Shown: piece after piece, positions 45,701 to 58,019 of the stretch | Layout: every line of letters begins with the position of its first letter | Position numbering within the stretch: position 1 is the first letter of the stretch | Source of the DNA: Carposina sasakii | Taxonomy: Eukaryota > Arthropoda > Insecta > Lepidoptera > Carposinidae | DNA length: 64,000 bases | Assembly (NCBI GenBank): GCA_014607495.2 | Contig: CP053153.1 | Location: 12,710,001 to 12,774,000 of the forward strand | Direction: 5' to 3' | Notes under the pieces: generated by a model | What the model was told of the DNA's origin: nothing | The model's input: only the letters and a program-made list of their open reading frames with translations | Database searches by the model: none | Position numbers and translations under genes: made by a program

Positions 45701-46391
45701 TCTGATTTGACCGTTCCACATAAAAGTTTAAGCTATGTTTAACAGGTGAGATGTTTAAAATTTTTACAGATATTTTCATTGCCTCCAATGTACTTAGATT
45801 TTGCTGTCAAATGTAGGCTTAATCAATTGTTGAACATTAGTGTCAGTTTTGTGGTAAGAGCTAAAATGTTTTGAGATCGCATTTTTTATTATTTTGATTG
45901 GAGATTTATTGTCAGGTATAACTTTGGTTTGGTACACACAGTCTTATTTTCCCTTGAGGCCACCCTTATTTATATCCTTAGTATAAAGGCTTTACCATTA
46001 ATTGAATAGATTTGAATTAAGGTTGAGCAAAGGATGCATGCAATGCATACCGGGAGTACGTAACCCGTACTTTAGAAAAACAAAAATTAGGAATTGCTTG
46101 GAAAATGACCTTATTAATAGAATATTGTAAGAACGAAAGTAGTTACATGACTAATAAAACTAATTATCACAATGTCCTTGACAATGGGCCGAGTTTAATG
46201 GACCAGTAGGCAACTGGTTCCATAACATTACACTTACGTATTCTGCATGCAAAAATTGCAATAATAATGCACGTAACTGCTGAGGACGTTAATGTAATTT
46301 ACTCGCATTCTTGACATAGAGAATTAATTTACATTACTATGTAGAGTTCTTCCGGTCATCTCTTTGTGCAACTGCACCTCTTTATGCATGA
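42790..46391. other. Intergenic or intronic, no gene seen
   Basis: 3.6 kb of AT-rich sequence. No repeat family was recognised and no exon-like segment stands out. The open frame at 44847-45032 is unsupported. Confidence 0.45.
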
Positions 46392-46584
46392 CTAGCTGTT
46401 GACCCGAACGACGTCCGCGTGGACTACAGACTATCTTGTTGTAATATTATCTCTCTCCCTATGATTTATATAAAACTCATTGATCTCTCCCCTACCTATA
46501 ATCATGCAAAATTTCATGAAGATTGGTTGTAAGCGTGAAGAGGTTACAAACAAACAAACTTACTTTCGGATTAATATCATTAGA
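46392..46584 (-). mobile_element. Helitron-like element
   Basis: On the minus strand it ends in CTAG at 46392 after CCACGCGGACGTCGTTCGGG and begins TC at 46584, between A and T. The short interior contains the TTTGTAACCTCTTCACGC type of sequence common to these elements. Confidence 0.6.
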
Positions 46585-48340
46585 TGGAATAAGGAATGGT
46601 CAGTGATTAATTTGGGACTAAACAATATGCACGTTTTTATTCACATTGCACATTAACCTTAGTATGAATTAATCTTTATTTATAATTTCCACACGTTAGA
46701 TTTTTTTACATCCTGATTTTTTTATATCCTGGATTTTTGTATATCCTGGATTGAGATCGTGAAAGTGTTGTGAGTGAGTAGTCAATACAAAAATAAAAAT
46801 CTAACTAGGTATGTCTAGTATTTAGATAATAGATATAGATACCGACTTTGCTACACAAGTTGTGTCTGTCTAGTCTAGTTACCATTGTTCAGTGCGGCCT
46901 TGCGCCGGCGCAGCCTTTCACTCTACGCTTGAGAAATTACGCCCAAATAAAACTGATTCAATTATAGTTCACTTTAGACTCGATATGAGTCACTGTGATT
47001 ATACTCCTAATGCAAAAATAAAATATTTGACATAGTAACTGCTTATTTACATGATACCATTTTCTTGTACATTCAGGAGTTCATGACACGTATTGTTTAG
47101 ATAGAGTCTTTAGTTAGACCATGCCAGTCATTTATTGCTTCAGTAAAATTGTTTGCAACAGGCAAGTACATGGTATCAAGTAAGTAGCAAATGAGTCTTA
47201 ACTCTAAAATAGGTTTCACGAAAGCTGTTGATTTAAAATAGGAATATAACAGTCATGTTATAGTCACCAATACACCAATTCTATGTGGCAAGCTTATCTC
47301 AAAAATAAAAATACTTCCAGTAAACGAATCTAGAATAAGATTATAACTGATTCTAAAGTGAATAAAGGTTTCCGTCCATTTTGGTTGCATTTCACAATAA
47401 TCTATTTTTAAGTTAGTTAAAGTTCTAACAAATTTAATCAAAAGACGGTAATGTTCCTAAATTAAATAAGCAGACTAAAATATAAATGACTACTCAAGCG
47501 TGATAAATGACAAAAAATTGACTAAAAGAGATCGTCCTAATTACAAATAATAAAAAGTCAATATCGAGACAAGCAATGAACTAGAACGCGATTTGTATTC
47601 GATTGTTGCAGTTTCTATAATAAAATCACATGATTATATTCTTATGAAGTCATTTTTTATAATTTTGGATGAAAGGAAGTTCAGTAGGAAATCGCAAAAC
47701 AGTCGCGATTTTTATTTGGCGTTTATCCTGCTACCAATAATTATCTTGTGTCGTAGACAAAGCAATATTATTTCTCGACCATTTATTCGCATTATTTCGA
47801 TCGAAACTCTATCAATTCGATGACGACCGTCATCGACACGTTTGCTCCAAAATGAAGCCTTCATTTTTGCGCGTTTGTCATAATAAAATAAACATTCTCT
47901 CTTTCGAGATTATTTTTGTTACTCTTTCACGTAATAACTACTGAACGGATTTTGGTGAACCTAACAATTAGGTAAGTAAGTATAGCTTTACATCAACATG
48001 ATTCGAGACAAGACATATTGTTTAAACAGACGAAGTCTCAGAAGTCCTCTAGTTTTTGCATTTGAATAACCACACCCCTTGCTTTCTTCACACAATATAC
48101 CATGTTCCTACTTACCAAAAGATTTGTTATGAAAGTTGAAGGCCAGCTTATGTCAGCAGAGGCTACACGCACACACTTTTATCATGAACCAGTCTGTACA
48201 CAAACCAGCTGCGGAACAAAAACATGAACATGATCGCAGATGTGATTTTGCTCTCCAATTAAGCTTCGTACGATGTTTATTGGTAGTTTTATTGTAGCTT
48301 TTTGATCCCTGCATTTCTGCAGACAATAAAATTTTAAAAT
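46585..48340. other. Intergenic or intronic, no gene seen
   Basis: AT-rich. A Helitron-like scrap with ATTCTCTCTTTCGAGA and GTTACTCTTTCACGTAATAA lies around 47890-47990. Open frames at 47253-47441 and 47593-47823 are unsupported. Confidence 0.45.
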
Positions 48341-48377
48341 GAGGATTTTTTTCCATTTCTTAATTAATACTTTTATA
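48341..48377 (+). repeat. Isolated SINE tail
   Basis: GAGGATTTTTTTCCATTTCT then TAATTAATACTTTTATA repeats the 3' tail of the SINE that lies complete 210 bp downstream. Remnant of a separate, truncated copy. Confidence 0.6.
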
Positions 48378-48553
48378 ATATATAATATCTTGACTAAGAT
48401 AAATTTATAAAAACACTTCTCCATTAATATAATCCGTTAGGATATGGTTGATCGTTTCATCTTTAAACATTGTGCTGAGGGATTCAGCTTTGTTTGCCGA
48501 GATTTGGCTAGTGTATAGCTATCGGGATGAAAAATAACGTCATCCGAGTAATT

Positions 48554-48666
48554 GACCCGGTGGCTCAGTGGTGAGAGCGCTGGCACGCGGAATGCAGAGG
48601 TCGTGGGTTCGATTCCCACCCGGGTGAGGAATTTTTTCCATTTCTTTATTAATAATTTTATAATAA
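48554..48666 (+). repeat. tRNA-derived SINE with intact A and B boxes
   Basis: The 74-nt head GACCCGGTGGCTCAGTGGTG ... CGTGGGTTCGATTCCCACCC folds like a tRNA: acceptor ACCCGG/CCGGGT, D-stem GCTC/GAGC and T-stem GTGGG/CCCAC. A-box TGGCTCAGTGG and B-box GGTTCGATTCC are present. The anticodon arm is imperfect (CTGGCA / TGCAG with a bulge), and the tail GAGGAATTTTTTCCATTTCT is shared with two other copies, so it is a SINE and not a tRNA gene. It is the most complete of the three. Confidence 0.85.
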
Positions 48667-48861
48667 AATTTTAGTTTTTTAGGGATATTTTACTTGGATA
48701 AAGTTGTCCCATTACCTTATTAGATCCAGATTTATCATGAAAAGTTTACAGACAAAATTTGTATGAACATCTTTCATCTACTAATGTGTAGTTATTGTAA
48801 GTTCTAATTAACTTCGCGATCAGTACCTAAGTGGTAGAGAGAGATAGATAGATAGATGTTA

Positions 48862-49483
48862 CTATAGTAGTCTTGGGCATACTAGTTCGCAACAGGGAGC
48901 GCTCAGTTTAGTTCGCCGCTCCTAAACGAACTAGGTCGTTCTTTATTCTTTATTGCACATACACAAAAAGAAATATGGCATACAACAATAAAGAAGAGAT
49001 GCATGCAGTCGTTCTTCTAGTTCGTTAGTTCATCAGTTCCTAGCTTGAACTAGACCGATCCGATCACATCGTTCGCTCGTTTTAATACGGTTCCTGATAC
49101 ATGCGACAACTAGTTCGTTCTTTTAGTTCGTCAGTTCCTAGCTCGAATTAGACCGATCCGATCACATCTTTCGCTCGTTTTAATACGGTTCCTGTAACAT
49201 GCGACAATATTTATGGAATGATTTTTACCCTCTAAAAACTTCTTAATCAATGAATATTCATAAAAATATTGATGTAATAAAATAACTCTTTACCTATATT
49301 TTTCGCTCTTTTATATGTTTAGCTGTCCCGTGCGTGACGATCTTAGTTCAGTCGATGTCAATCTCGTTCATTGGCCACGAACTAACGAACTACGAAATGG
49401 GGATTGAAGGAACTAGTTCGCGTAGTTCACCTGTAGCTCTTTTGACCTAGTTCGTTCGCGAACTACACAAGACTACACTATAG
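48862..49483. mobile_element. ACTAGTTCG-rich inverted-repeat element with internal tandem repeat
   Basis: The ends CTATAGTAGTCTTGGG and, inverted, CTATAGTGTAGTCTTGTG frame ~620 bp full of AGTTCG/CGAACT words. Two tandem units of ~100 bp (from 49011 and 49117) share AGACCGATCCGATCACATC and TTTAATACGGTTCCTG. A LINE 3' tail (CTTTATTGCACATACACAAA, 48946-48980) has inserted. Superfamily undetermined. Confidence 0.55.
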
Positions 49484-50583
49484 AATGATTATCTTGAGGT
49501 GAGGACTATCTCATTTTATCCTAGTTCATCATACTTTAGGTATTCATGTTAACACGTGGCCATTGGGCTTATATAAAACAAGTACGCACGTTAAAGATAT
49601 ATAAGCATACTAGAAGTATAAGCATACTAGAGATGCTGCGAAATAAAGCCTGCATCTAAACAATTTACGGCCATAACAACTGCTATAAAAGGCCACATAA
49701 AATTGGTACCCGTATGTGAATAACTGGCTCAATACAGCAAACAATTAGACTACTACAAAACAGACTAAATATCAAGGTCTATTCTATGCGATACATAGTA
49801 GTGATGATACGATGCATTGGATTCTACATCTGTGACAGCGGCTAATAAACTTCATTATTTATCGGAAAACCTTTTATTGGGTAAGTGTCTCCTGTTCTGT
49901 GTTTCTTGGCGAACCAGTATTTTTAGGATTTCTGGAGAAGGACTGGTTAAATTTAACTGAAACATTTTTTCGTACATTTCTCAGTAGGTAGGTACTCAAC
50001 GTGGATGAAAAGAATCATATTACACTTACTTAGTAATTTATACAAAGGTACTGCGCCTGTACGTAATAAGATTAATTTACAGAAAACAGCACCTCTCTCA
50101 CAAGATAATATGTCACCGGATGATTCATTTAATTGAATCTGATGTGATTCAACAACTTCTTAGAATTCTGCAGGAAAATGAGGAAGTGGAAATAATCAAA
50201 TGACCACAGGTTTATTTTTCATGAAGACTGAACAACTAGCTCTCACTTCATTCATCAAAATTCATAGTAGGTACCTACTTACTAGTAGAGGCAAATATAT
50301 TTCTTTTGTTTCAGGGAAATCTCAATTTAACCCGGAATAGTGTGACTTACAATTTTATTTGTAGGTAGGTAAATGCTGTTTAGACAAACAGATCTAAATC
50401 CTAGAGACGGACTTTTTTATTACTCGTACGAGTATCTACATGTAGGTACTACTTACATTATGTGTGGTGGCATGTGTGTGTGTATGTATGATACAAAAAT
50501 ATTTTCATCTTTTCTCAAAATATTTCTCATATAAATTGTTTATACCCGGAAACACGTACGAATCTGATTACGTGTATGCAATA
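49484..50583. other. Intergenic or intronic, no gene seen
   Basis: AT-rich. GTAGGTAGGTA-type tracts and a GTGTGTGTGTATGTATG stretch near 50475-50490. No exon-like segment. Confidence 0.45.
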
Positions 50584-50968
50584 CAGGGTGTTTTTTTGTG
50601 GCCACCTTTAACGAGGGTACGTATTCTATACATGAAATAAAGTAAGTTTATGCCAAAAAAAATGCTGGGAATTTTTTTTTTTTAATTTTAAATTCCTTGA
50701 TCGTGCGAAATTTATAGTGTCTAGTGTTTATGTTAGTTTTTTTATAGACAGATATTAATTATTTTTCGTGAAAAAATCCTGCTACGCGCGTCTATGTGCA
50801 TTTATGCAGAAAAACGCAGTCTATTTACTCAACTTTGGACCCTAATATTTTGGAAACCAGACACTTCCTAACAGGTATGCATTAGTTCCTAAATAATTAT
50901 CTAAAATGATCGTGGTGATGAGGAGATTCCGTAGTTTTCGGGAACGTTGACGACCAAAAATCACCCTG
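50584..50968 (-). mobile_element. MITE family C, copy 6, with internal replacement
   Basis: TA-flanked, 385 bp, CAGGGTGTTTTTTTGTGGCC to AATCACCCTG. Where other copies read GCTTCCATGGAGAAAAATGA, this one carries ATTAGTTCCTAAATAATTAT then CTAAAATGA, which also occurs at 51389-51417. Confidence 0.85.
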
Positions 50969-52851
50969 TATGTATAGGTAAAAGTAAAATGATCTATCTC
51001 ATACCTGTATGTTTATAACTATAATTAGCATGCAGGTACATTACCGGGTAATTTACTGCAATTTACCCTGACCCTGGCACTCAATGGGCTCGATTTGGAT
51101 TTACCCGCCATTCTGAAAAGGACAAACACTGTTAGATATCTAACGAACTATTATGTATATTTTTTTACTTGCCTTTGATTCCGTATGGGTGAACTCTTTC
51201 TGAAATAACTGAGTTGTAGTATTATTGAACTTTTTTTGGAATTAAATGTGTGTTTTGGAGGAGTGGCTGTTAAAAACACTTAAGCAGCCTTTGAAAGCAA
51301 TCCATTATTTGAACCCAGGGATTTGGTATCTCCTCTACATTTCTATGTTTGAACCTGACCTAACCTTGAGGCGATTTCCTAACAAGATGCATTAGTTCCT
51401 AAATAATTATCTAAAATAAACGGAACTACGAAATACATGAACTAAATTATAACCTTCTCATAGACACTAGCGCACACTAACCGAAATTGAAATACCTAGT
51501 AACAACTTTTACAACGGCTAAAAGAGGAAACTAAAAAGACAAAGAGCTGTTTGTACAATTGACGTAAATGGTAGCGCCGCAGACTAGTAAAGAGGTTTTG
51601 AGTAACAAAGTTTGGCATTGAGACGCTCTTTTTTCCACACAGAGACAATTAACAGTAAGTATTTGTAATGCCTTCGAAGTAATTTAAGTAAAGTTCGCTG
51701 TAATATAAGAATGCTTAGACAAAGTACCATCTTTTAGCATCGACGTTCGTTATTGCAACACACCCATCAATAGTTGAAATTCATCAGATTACTTGACGAA
51801 CGCGCTAAAATAAAGATTTTCCTGTCGATCACTTACCTCTATCGATTCGGTCGAGAAATACGTTACGTTTGTCTTCCAAATAAATATATATTCTATTCTA
51901 AAGGTTTGTGGAATAATGTTTTATGTCCAGTGAGTCGCGCAAAAGACCATCTATGGCTACCTTAAGGCCTCAGGTTTCCAGAAAAGCCCGGGCTAAGTAC
52001 CTATAGGTATAGTAAGATTTATCCAGATAAATTAGAATACCTACCTATGTTATTTTGTATTTACGTTCCGTGTAAGTAGGTATATACTCGTAATACGATA
52101 AAAGCCCGTGACGTGATTTATCATCTAAGATGATATACTGGGATTACTGGGTAATATTTACCTGGGTTAATATTTGAAACCTGGCTTTTGGCTTCAATAT
52201 ACCTAACAAAAAATCAGTAAAAACATTAAAATAATATATAAAACTAACATTCTCAGTATCAATCAAAGGAAATGCGAAATTAATTTTACGATCATAGGAA
52301 ATTGGCCATAAGTAATATTAACAATAATAATAATTGCATATATTTTATTACTAACTGGTTCTAACTGGTTAGACACTAAATTGGTACCTAGGTAACCTAC
52401 ATTCATTGGTATTTTTTGTGGAAACTTCAATGCAACGCTGTTATTGGTAAGTATAGGTAATATTTATTGTGTGAAAACGTAAAAGTAAATTTTCAAAAGC
52501 CCTATTTTAAATAAAAATAAACGGAATTATTATTTCCTTGTAATGGTTAGCTAGTGTTTTATTTCTTGGACTAAAGTACCTATTAATAAACATTCTAAAA
52601 TCTGTTAAAAAAAAACCGGTTTCTTAAGGTCAGGGCCCGAAAGATCTAGCGGCTAGATTCACGCCAACGAGCGACTTCAAAAAACCTGTTCAAATAAAAA
52701 TGTCCACCTTAAATATAGTGTTTTCTAAACTTTTTTGTCTATTTTTGTAAAGTTTTTTAAAGTATCTTAGTATAGGAAATTGATGTCCACGACTGGAAGA
52801 AAACATGATTCATTTAGATTTCCACATGTACCTAATACTTAATGTTATTAA
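50969..52851. other. Intergenic or intronic, no gene seen
   Basis: AT-rich. It contains the 42-bp segment at 51376-51417 duplicated in the MITE at 50866. The open frame 51774-51965 is unsupported. Confidence 0.45.
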
Positions 52852-53040
52852 CCCGAAGAGTTTGTTTGTTTGTTTGTTTGAACGCGCTAATCTCAGGAAC
52901 TATTGGTCCAATTCGAAAAATTCTTTCAGAGTTAGATAGCCCATTTATTGAGGAAGGCTATAAGTTATAATAAAGTAACCCGCCCCGGCTTCACACGTGT
53001 GAAATGCCCCCTCATGCGGACGAAGTCATGGGCGGCCACT
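52852..53040 (-). mobile_element. Helitron-like fragment with GTTT microsatellite
   Basis: (GTTT)n at 52862-52880, then CGCTAATCTCAGGAACTATT, ATTCTTTCAGAGTTAGATAG and CCCGCCCCGGCTTCACACGT. The order is that of this Helitron-like class read from the minus strand, but the ends are not clean. Confidence 0.5.
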
Positions 53041-53130
53041 ATTTAGGAATGAAAGGCATATTGTAGTTATAATAGGTATATTACCAAATGCAAACTAACC
53101 ACATATTTGCGTTGTAGTTTCTACTTTTAG

Positions 53131-53270
53131 TTGGCCGCGTGGTGCCGGCAGAGTAGAATTCGTACCACCCCATGTCTAGTATCGTATAGGGTTTTACCAA
53201 ATGTAAACTAACAGCACAAAAGTTGGCAGTCTCGTGGCGTGCCCTGGGGGAGGCCTGCGTGTAAGATGAT
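53131..53270 (-). repeat. Dispersed repeat family E, reverse copy
   Basis: TTGGCCGCGTGGTGCCGGCA and TGGCGTGCCCTGGGGGAGGC are the reverse complement of the two ends of the copy at 61225-61470. The middle is deleted and replaced by ~85 bp. Confidence 0.65.
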
Positions 53271-54271
53271 GATATAGTTTCTACATGTTCTTAGGTAAGT
53301 TTTATTTTCTAACCTGATTTTAATTTTTATTGGCATGTAATTCTTTTACTAGTACTAAAAATTAATAACATAACAATGACTAGGTATACAGAATTATTCT
53401 ACTATAAGCTAATTACGGTAATAACAATTGTTATCTACTAGTTAGATTTTTTTCCCACTCACGTGGACTTGTGCTTATCCTTCTTCGTGGCCGCTATCTT
53501 TTCGCAAAGTTTCACGGTCGTCAGTGTAGTCGTGGTTGAATATCTTTATACATAGATGCGATTTGTAATGAATATAATAGAACATCCGGGATTTCTTTAA
53601 TAACTTGTATTTCAATAACAAAATGAGGAATAACCTTGTTTTTTTTTTTTTATTTCTATTTATTTGGTAGCTCAGTGTCATAATGACAAAATATAAATGG
53701 AACGAGATGAGTATTTACCTAATTTCACATCACGCGACCTACAATTAGTGATATAAGGTCACACATATGCCCTACAATACGACCGAGGTCTTACCCATTT
53801 AAAAGCACTATGATGCTATCATAGAGGTCGAAGTCATAAAAAGCCTGTAACAAAGATAATAATAAAACATATTTTGCCCCTGAGTTTTCAGGTAAATTGG
53901 CTACTAAGTACAATAACTTTTAGGCAAGTTAGATGTAGGTACATAGCAATATGATAATAATTGGTACCTTTTGCGGGTATCCATGCAGTTTTCAAGGCTT
54001 TTCCGTCTATATGAATCCTATCCCACGCACAGAGATGTCCTTATAAACTTAAATATCAAGATTTACGCAGATGGCTTTAATCTCAGATAACAATACAAAT
54101 AAGTCATTTGTCCCTGATTAGCCAGGAGATGGCACTCTTCAAGTCTTATAAATAAGTCGTCTTAAGTCCGAGCATACTCCGACCAGGTTCTTCGAAGTCA
54201 TTTCACCCCTTAGAGTAAACTTATTCTATCTCTACATCAGTTTTAAGTATTTAAGTTTCAGTTAGGCATGT
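53271..54271. other. Intergenic or intronic, no gene seen
   Basis: AT-rich. The open frame at 53475-53681 runs through a poly-A/T tract and is not a gene. Confidence 0.45.
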
Positions 54272-54279
54272 GCTAAAGG

Positions 54280-54681
54280 TAGGGTAGCCAACCGTCCTGT
54301 CTTCCCAGGACATGTCCTGCTTTTTGGGATGTCCTTGGCTGTCCTGGATATTTTTCAAGCATCGTCCTGAATTTTAGAGTCCTGACATATTCGTTATCGG
54401 TATATTTTCTAAGGGTGCCGACATCAAGTCAACGCCTAGTGCAACGACGCAAATAAGCGTAAGTGGCACCTCTAGAAAGCCTAAAAGAAGCAAATACGTA
54501 GTCGCCGGCACTGAATGTGTTAAAGACCTATGGTTTGAAATTCGCACGCCACTAACTCTCTCCAATCGTATTGCCACTGGGCTCGCACATGTATGTATGT
54601 ATAGTCTTGGCATTTTAATTGAAATGTCCTGGTATTTCTTCTTCAAATCCTGGTATTCAAAGTTTTGAGATGGCAACCCTA
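54280..54681. mobile_element. hAT-type MITE with 8-bp target duplication
   Basis: GCTAAAGG occurs directly at 54272-54279 and 54682-54689. Between them the ends TAGGGTAGCC and, inverted, TAGGGTTGCC form a short terminal repeat. The interior repeats GTCCTG words and contains a CGACTACGT / GCACTAGGCG segment. An 8-bp duplication fits the hAT superfamily. The 100-codon minus-strand open frame inside is not supported. Confidence 0.7.
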
Positions 54682-54689
54682 GCTAAAGG

Positions 54690-55344
54690 GCGATGACACC
54701 GGACAAAATACGAATACATAAATGGCTTCCAAAATGGGGTTGTCAGATCGTAGTCCGGCACGAAGGAGGGCCACGTTCAGCATAGCGAGGACAGTTGTAA
54801 AGATCTGTGACAACTAGCTCATAGCCTGAAAGAACACCCGATTTCCTAACACTATCTCTAACTACTAACCACTGGTTAAGACAGAACATTTAGTGGTTTA
54901 GACAGTTGATGCATGTACCTTTACCGATTTTTTTAAAATGTGAATGTAGGTCTTACGTCTTTAACTCTGAAAGACTAAAGAAAACTGTTATCATTATGTA
55001 ATACACGTGAACGCTGGACAACAGCTAGTTAAAAATATTTTGCAATTTATAGTCACGAAATCAATTCGACCACAACTCTTGTATTTCGATTTTTTTTCGT
55101 CACAAACTATATAAAGATAAACTCAATTTTAAAACTTAACATCTAGTACCTAAGGTTGGCATTTAAGTCTGAAATGTGTTGGATAGTCGTGAGTTGACCA
55201 GACTCTATTGAAAAGGAAAATAAAAGATGTTCGAAAGCTGCGCGTGCGCAGACATGAATTGTGTTAGGAAATCAAAGGCAGATGGTCTAATATTTAAGCC
55301 TACTGCATACTATTGTGAACAGCAAATACATATATGTAAGTATA
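54690..55344. other. Intergenic or intronic, one weak repeat match
   Basis: CGTAGTCCGGCACGAAGGAG and AACTAGCTCATAGCCTGAAA (54752-54830) recall family G in reverse, weakly. Otherwise nothing seen. Confidence 0.35.
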
Positions 55345-55600
55345 CAGGGTGTAATAGAAAGGGTATATTAAGCGAAAAGGTATGTAAATAGCCCACTATA
55401 GAGAGCCTATTTCCAATATTTGAGACTCGAAATCACATGTTTATTTTTCAAGATTGTATGAACATTCCTGGATTGTTTAGAAATTCTCCATACTATCTGG
55501 AAAAATAAACATGTGATTTCGAATCTCAAATTTTGTAAATGGGTTCTCTATAGTGGGCTATTTACATAGCTTTTCGCTTAATATACCCATTTCATTTTAG
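55345..55600. mobile_element. Foldback MITE, family D copy 3
   Basis: Preceded by TA and starting CAGGGTGTAATAGAAAGGG. The arms share GTAAATAGCCCACTATAGAG and its complement, and AGACTCGAAATCACATG. The right terminus after TTAATATACCCATTTC is lost. Confidence 0.8.
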
Positions 55601-56744
55601 GGATTGTTATGCATTTTAGGCAAAGCAATCCCTAAACTATAAAGAAGTTTCAAGTTCGTTTGTAACTATATTATTTTATGTTCAACTAAGTGTTCAATAG
55701 ACTTTACTGAAATATCTTTATTGGTTAAATGAAAGTAGATTATTGTTACCAGGTGGTAGAATTAAATAGATTCCGTAGTCACGTGTAGTGGCGTGATAAA
55801 TTGCTTACTATAGAGCAATTACGGTAAAAAAAACCAATCAATGTAACTAAGACAGTGTGCATACAGAGTTAATAGTGTTTATTATTTGTTCATTTTCTCG
55901 AAAAACACCAAGTCTTTTTTGAAAAGTGTACCAAATTGTGTAAGAGATCTAGGTACATTAGTTATTCGTTATTGAAACTAATTTTCTTATTTAATAACAT
56001 CCGATCGACCGATTTTTAGCGAGTTTTTACGTATACACATACATAGGTTCATATATATGCGGCTGTCTATAGGACACGAAGGAGATCCCAGAGATCAGTG
56101 TCAAGCTCATCGCCTGAGAAAACATTTAACGTTTATCCGGGAAATAAATTGTACATAGATACCTACCTATATTTTTAAATTCGACAAAAAGAAATACAGC
56201 AGCGAAAAGGATAAATATAGGTAAAAACTATTCGTAGTATCATATACGTATATAGGTTTCACCTAAAAACTGGAAGAGATCCTTATAGAGTAGTACATGT
56301 TTTATTACGAGCTGAATTAAGAATAAGAAAAAATTATGCTATACAAAACCACAATACATACAAATCTCTAAATTTTACGATTAAGCCATTACCGGCCATT
56401 ACTTGCGGTCGTATAACAGACAACATATAAATTAATTGTCTTCTAAAACCGCCGTATTTAAAGACCGCCTAATGTCATAACAGCGGTGAAAAGAGCAAGC
56501 TTGCTTACCGCGCACCGACTTTCACTAGATTAACGTTTTTTCCACCCCATTTCTCTCGAAGGAGCCATGTTAGGTACTCTAGATTTTAACCCAGACCTCA
56601 TAGATTTGTCTAGTTTTAGCTTTGTAATTACATATTGAAGCTTCAGAAAGTAAAAGAAAGATGTGCGAAATAGGCTAATTATGGCATTCGAGACTCATAT
56701 AATTAAATTTATACATAGAGAAAATTTTGTGATTTCCATTCCAG
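55601..56744. other. Intergenic or intronic, no gene seen
   Basis: AT-rich sequence without recognised repeats or supported frames. Confidence 0.4.
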
Positions 56745-56871
56745 GAAACTGTTCAAGATTCACAAGGACAGCTAAGTCAACACATCAGTAAAGTCCCGAC
56801 TCGCGGGTTGGTATTGAACAAAAAGTTGAACAGATGCAGTTTGATTTTAAATTTAATAACAACCTACATAG
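56745..56871 (+). other. Candidate exon, unidentified
   Basis: TTTCCATTCCAG precedes GAAACTGTTCAAGATTCACA. A donor could be TTG|GTATTG at 56810 or CATAG|GTGAGC at 56871. In phase 0 it is open (ETVQDSQGQLSQHISKVPTR). In phase 1, as the exon at 37358 would dictate, it gives GNCSRFTRTAKSTHQ and a stop. The acceptor is good; coding status is unclear. Confidence 0.2.
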
Positions 56872-57484
56872 GTGAGCTTATCTATCTATTCTAGACAGAA
56901 TAGTATTTAACAGTTTTCTAGCGATTATCTTTCGGCTCAGTTATAAGAAGTCTTTGTTGCACCCACTGTCTTTTGTTCTACTATGCGTGGTTGTCACTTT
57001 CGTTTTGTAATCGTTTTCATTTGCCGTTTTTGTTATTAGATTAGAATAATTGGGATTAGAAACATATTAGGATTGTGCAACATCTCTTTTCCACAATAAT
57101 CCTTCTATAGGAGCTCATGGTAACCCTTCAGCACATAACCCGACTATTTTTAGATTGCAACTGGTCTGTGTATCAGCTGGATTTGATTGGAAATTTTAAT
57201 TAAAATCCTGAATCAAATTGGTCAGTGTGGAGATCAGTTGACGATCTTTATTCCTTCACCTTTCTCACTAATATAAGTTATATGTTTATTATAAATTTAC
57301 GTCATGTAGTTTCAGACAAATAAGTACTTATTCAATTAGATTTTGATAGCATTCCTAAAGCACTTCCTAAACGACTATTCCCTATTATAGATAATAGTGT
57401 TCAGCTGACTTCCTGCTCCGACATGTGATGTCACCCACACGAGGAAGTGAGAGGGATGACTCGAGGAATCGTCAAGATGTACTG

Positions 57485-57614
57485 TGGGGTAAGCACGAAC
57501 CTTTTTACGGGGCGCGCGGCGCGGGGCGTAACGCTAGCGACTCGCTAGCAAAATCTATGTGATTGACAGTTTGACGCTAGCGTTACGGACTATCGAGAGG
57601 TTCGTGCTTACCCC
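57485..57614. mobile_element. Small foldback element, GC-rich centre
   Basis: GGGGTAAGCACGAACCT and AGGTTCGTGCTTACCCC are exact inverted ends. The inner part has a second inverted pair, GTAACGCTAGCG / CGCTAGCGTTACG. 130 bp in total. A partial relative is at 39234-39310. Probably a MITE. Confidence 0.7.
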
Positions 57615-58019
57615 TCTGCTTATTTGTAGTTGTCGTTAACAACTACTTATAGGTATAGCACAGAGCAGACCGACTTGCGATAACATAAAAGTTGGATACT
57701 TTGTATTTCTAGCTTAGCAAATACCTGCACCAACTTTTTTTTAAATAAAGAAACTAAAAGTCTTTTCACACTACGGCTGAATCCATATAAACATAGTAGG
57801 GTACGTTTAGATATTTCACCAAATAGGTTCTTTAAACGAAGGTGCTGGTTGCTTTGTGTATGACTACATAATCTGTATACAAAAAATGAAAATTCCATAA
57901 CCGTCCACGGGTCTTATGAAAAAAAAACTCTACGTAAATGTGTAATTAATTAGATGGCTGTATGGGCTTAGTTCCCCTTGGCTTTCCTTCGGGATAAACC
58001 AAACAAAAAAAAAGTAATT
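57615..58019. other. Intergenic, no gene seen
   Basis: AT-rich. The minus-strand open frame at 57647-57898 has no motif or splice support. Confidence 0.4.

Noticed and set aside
48554..48628. Functional tRNA gene
   Set aside because: The anticodon arm is irregular, and the 3' flank is the same SINE tail found at two truncated copies.
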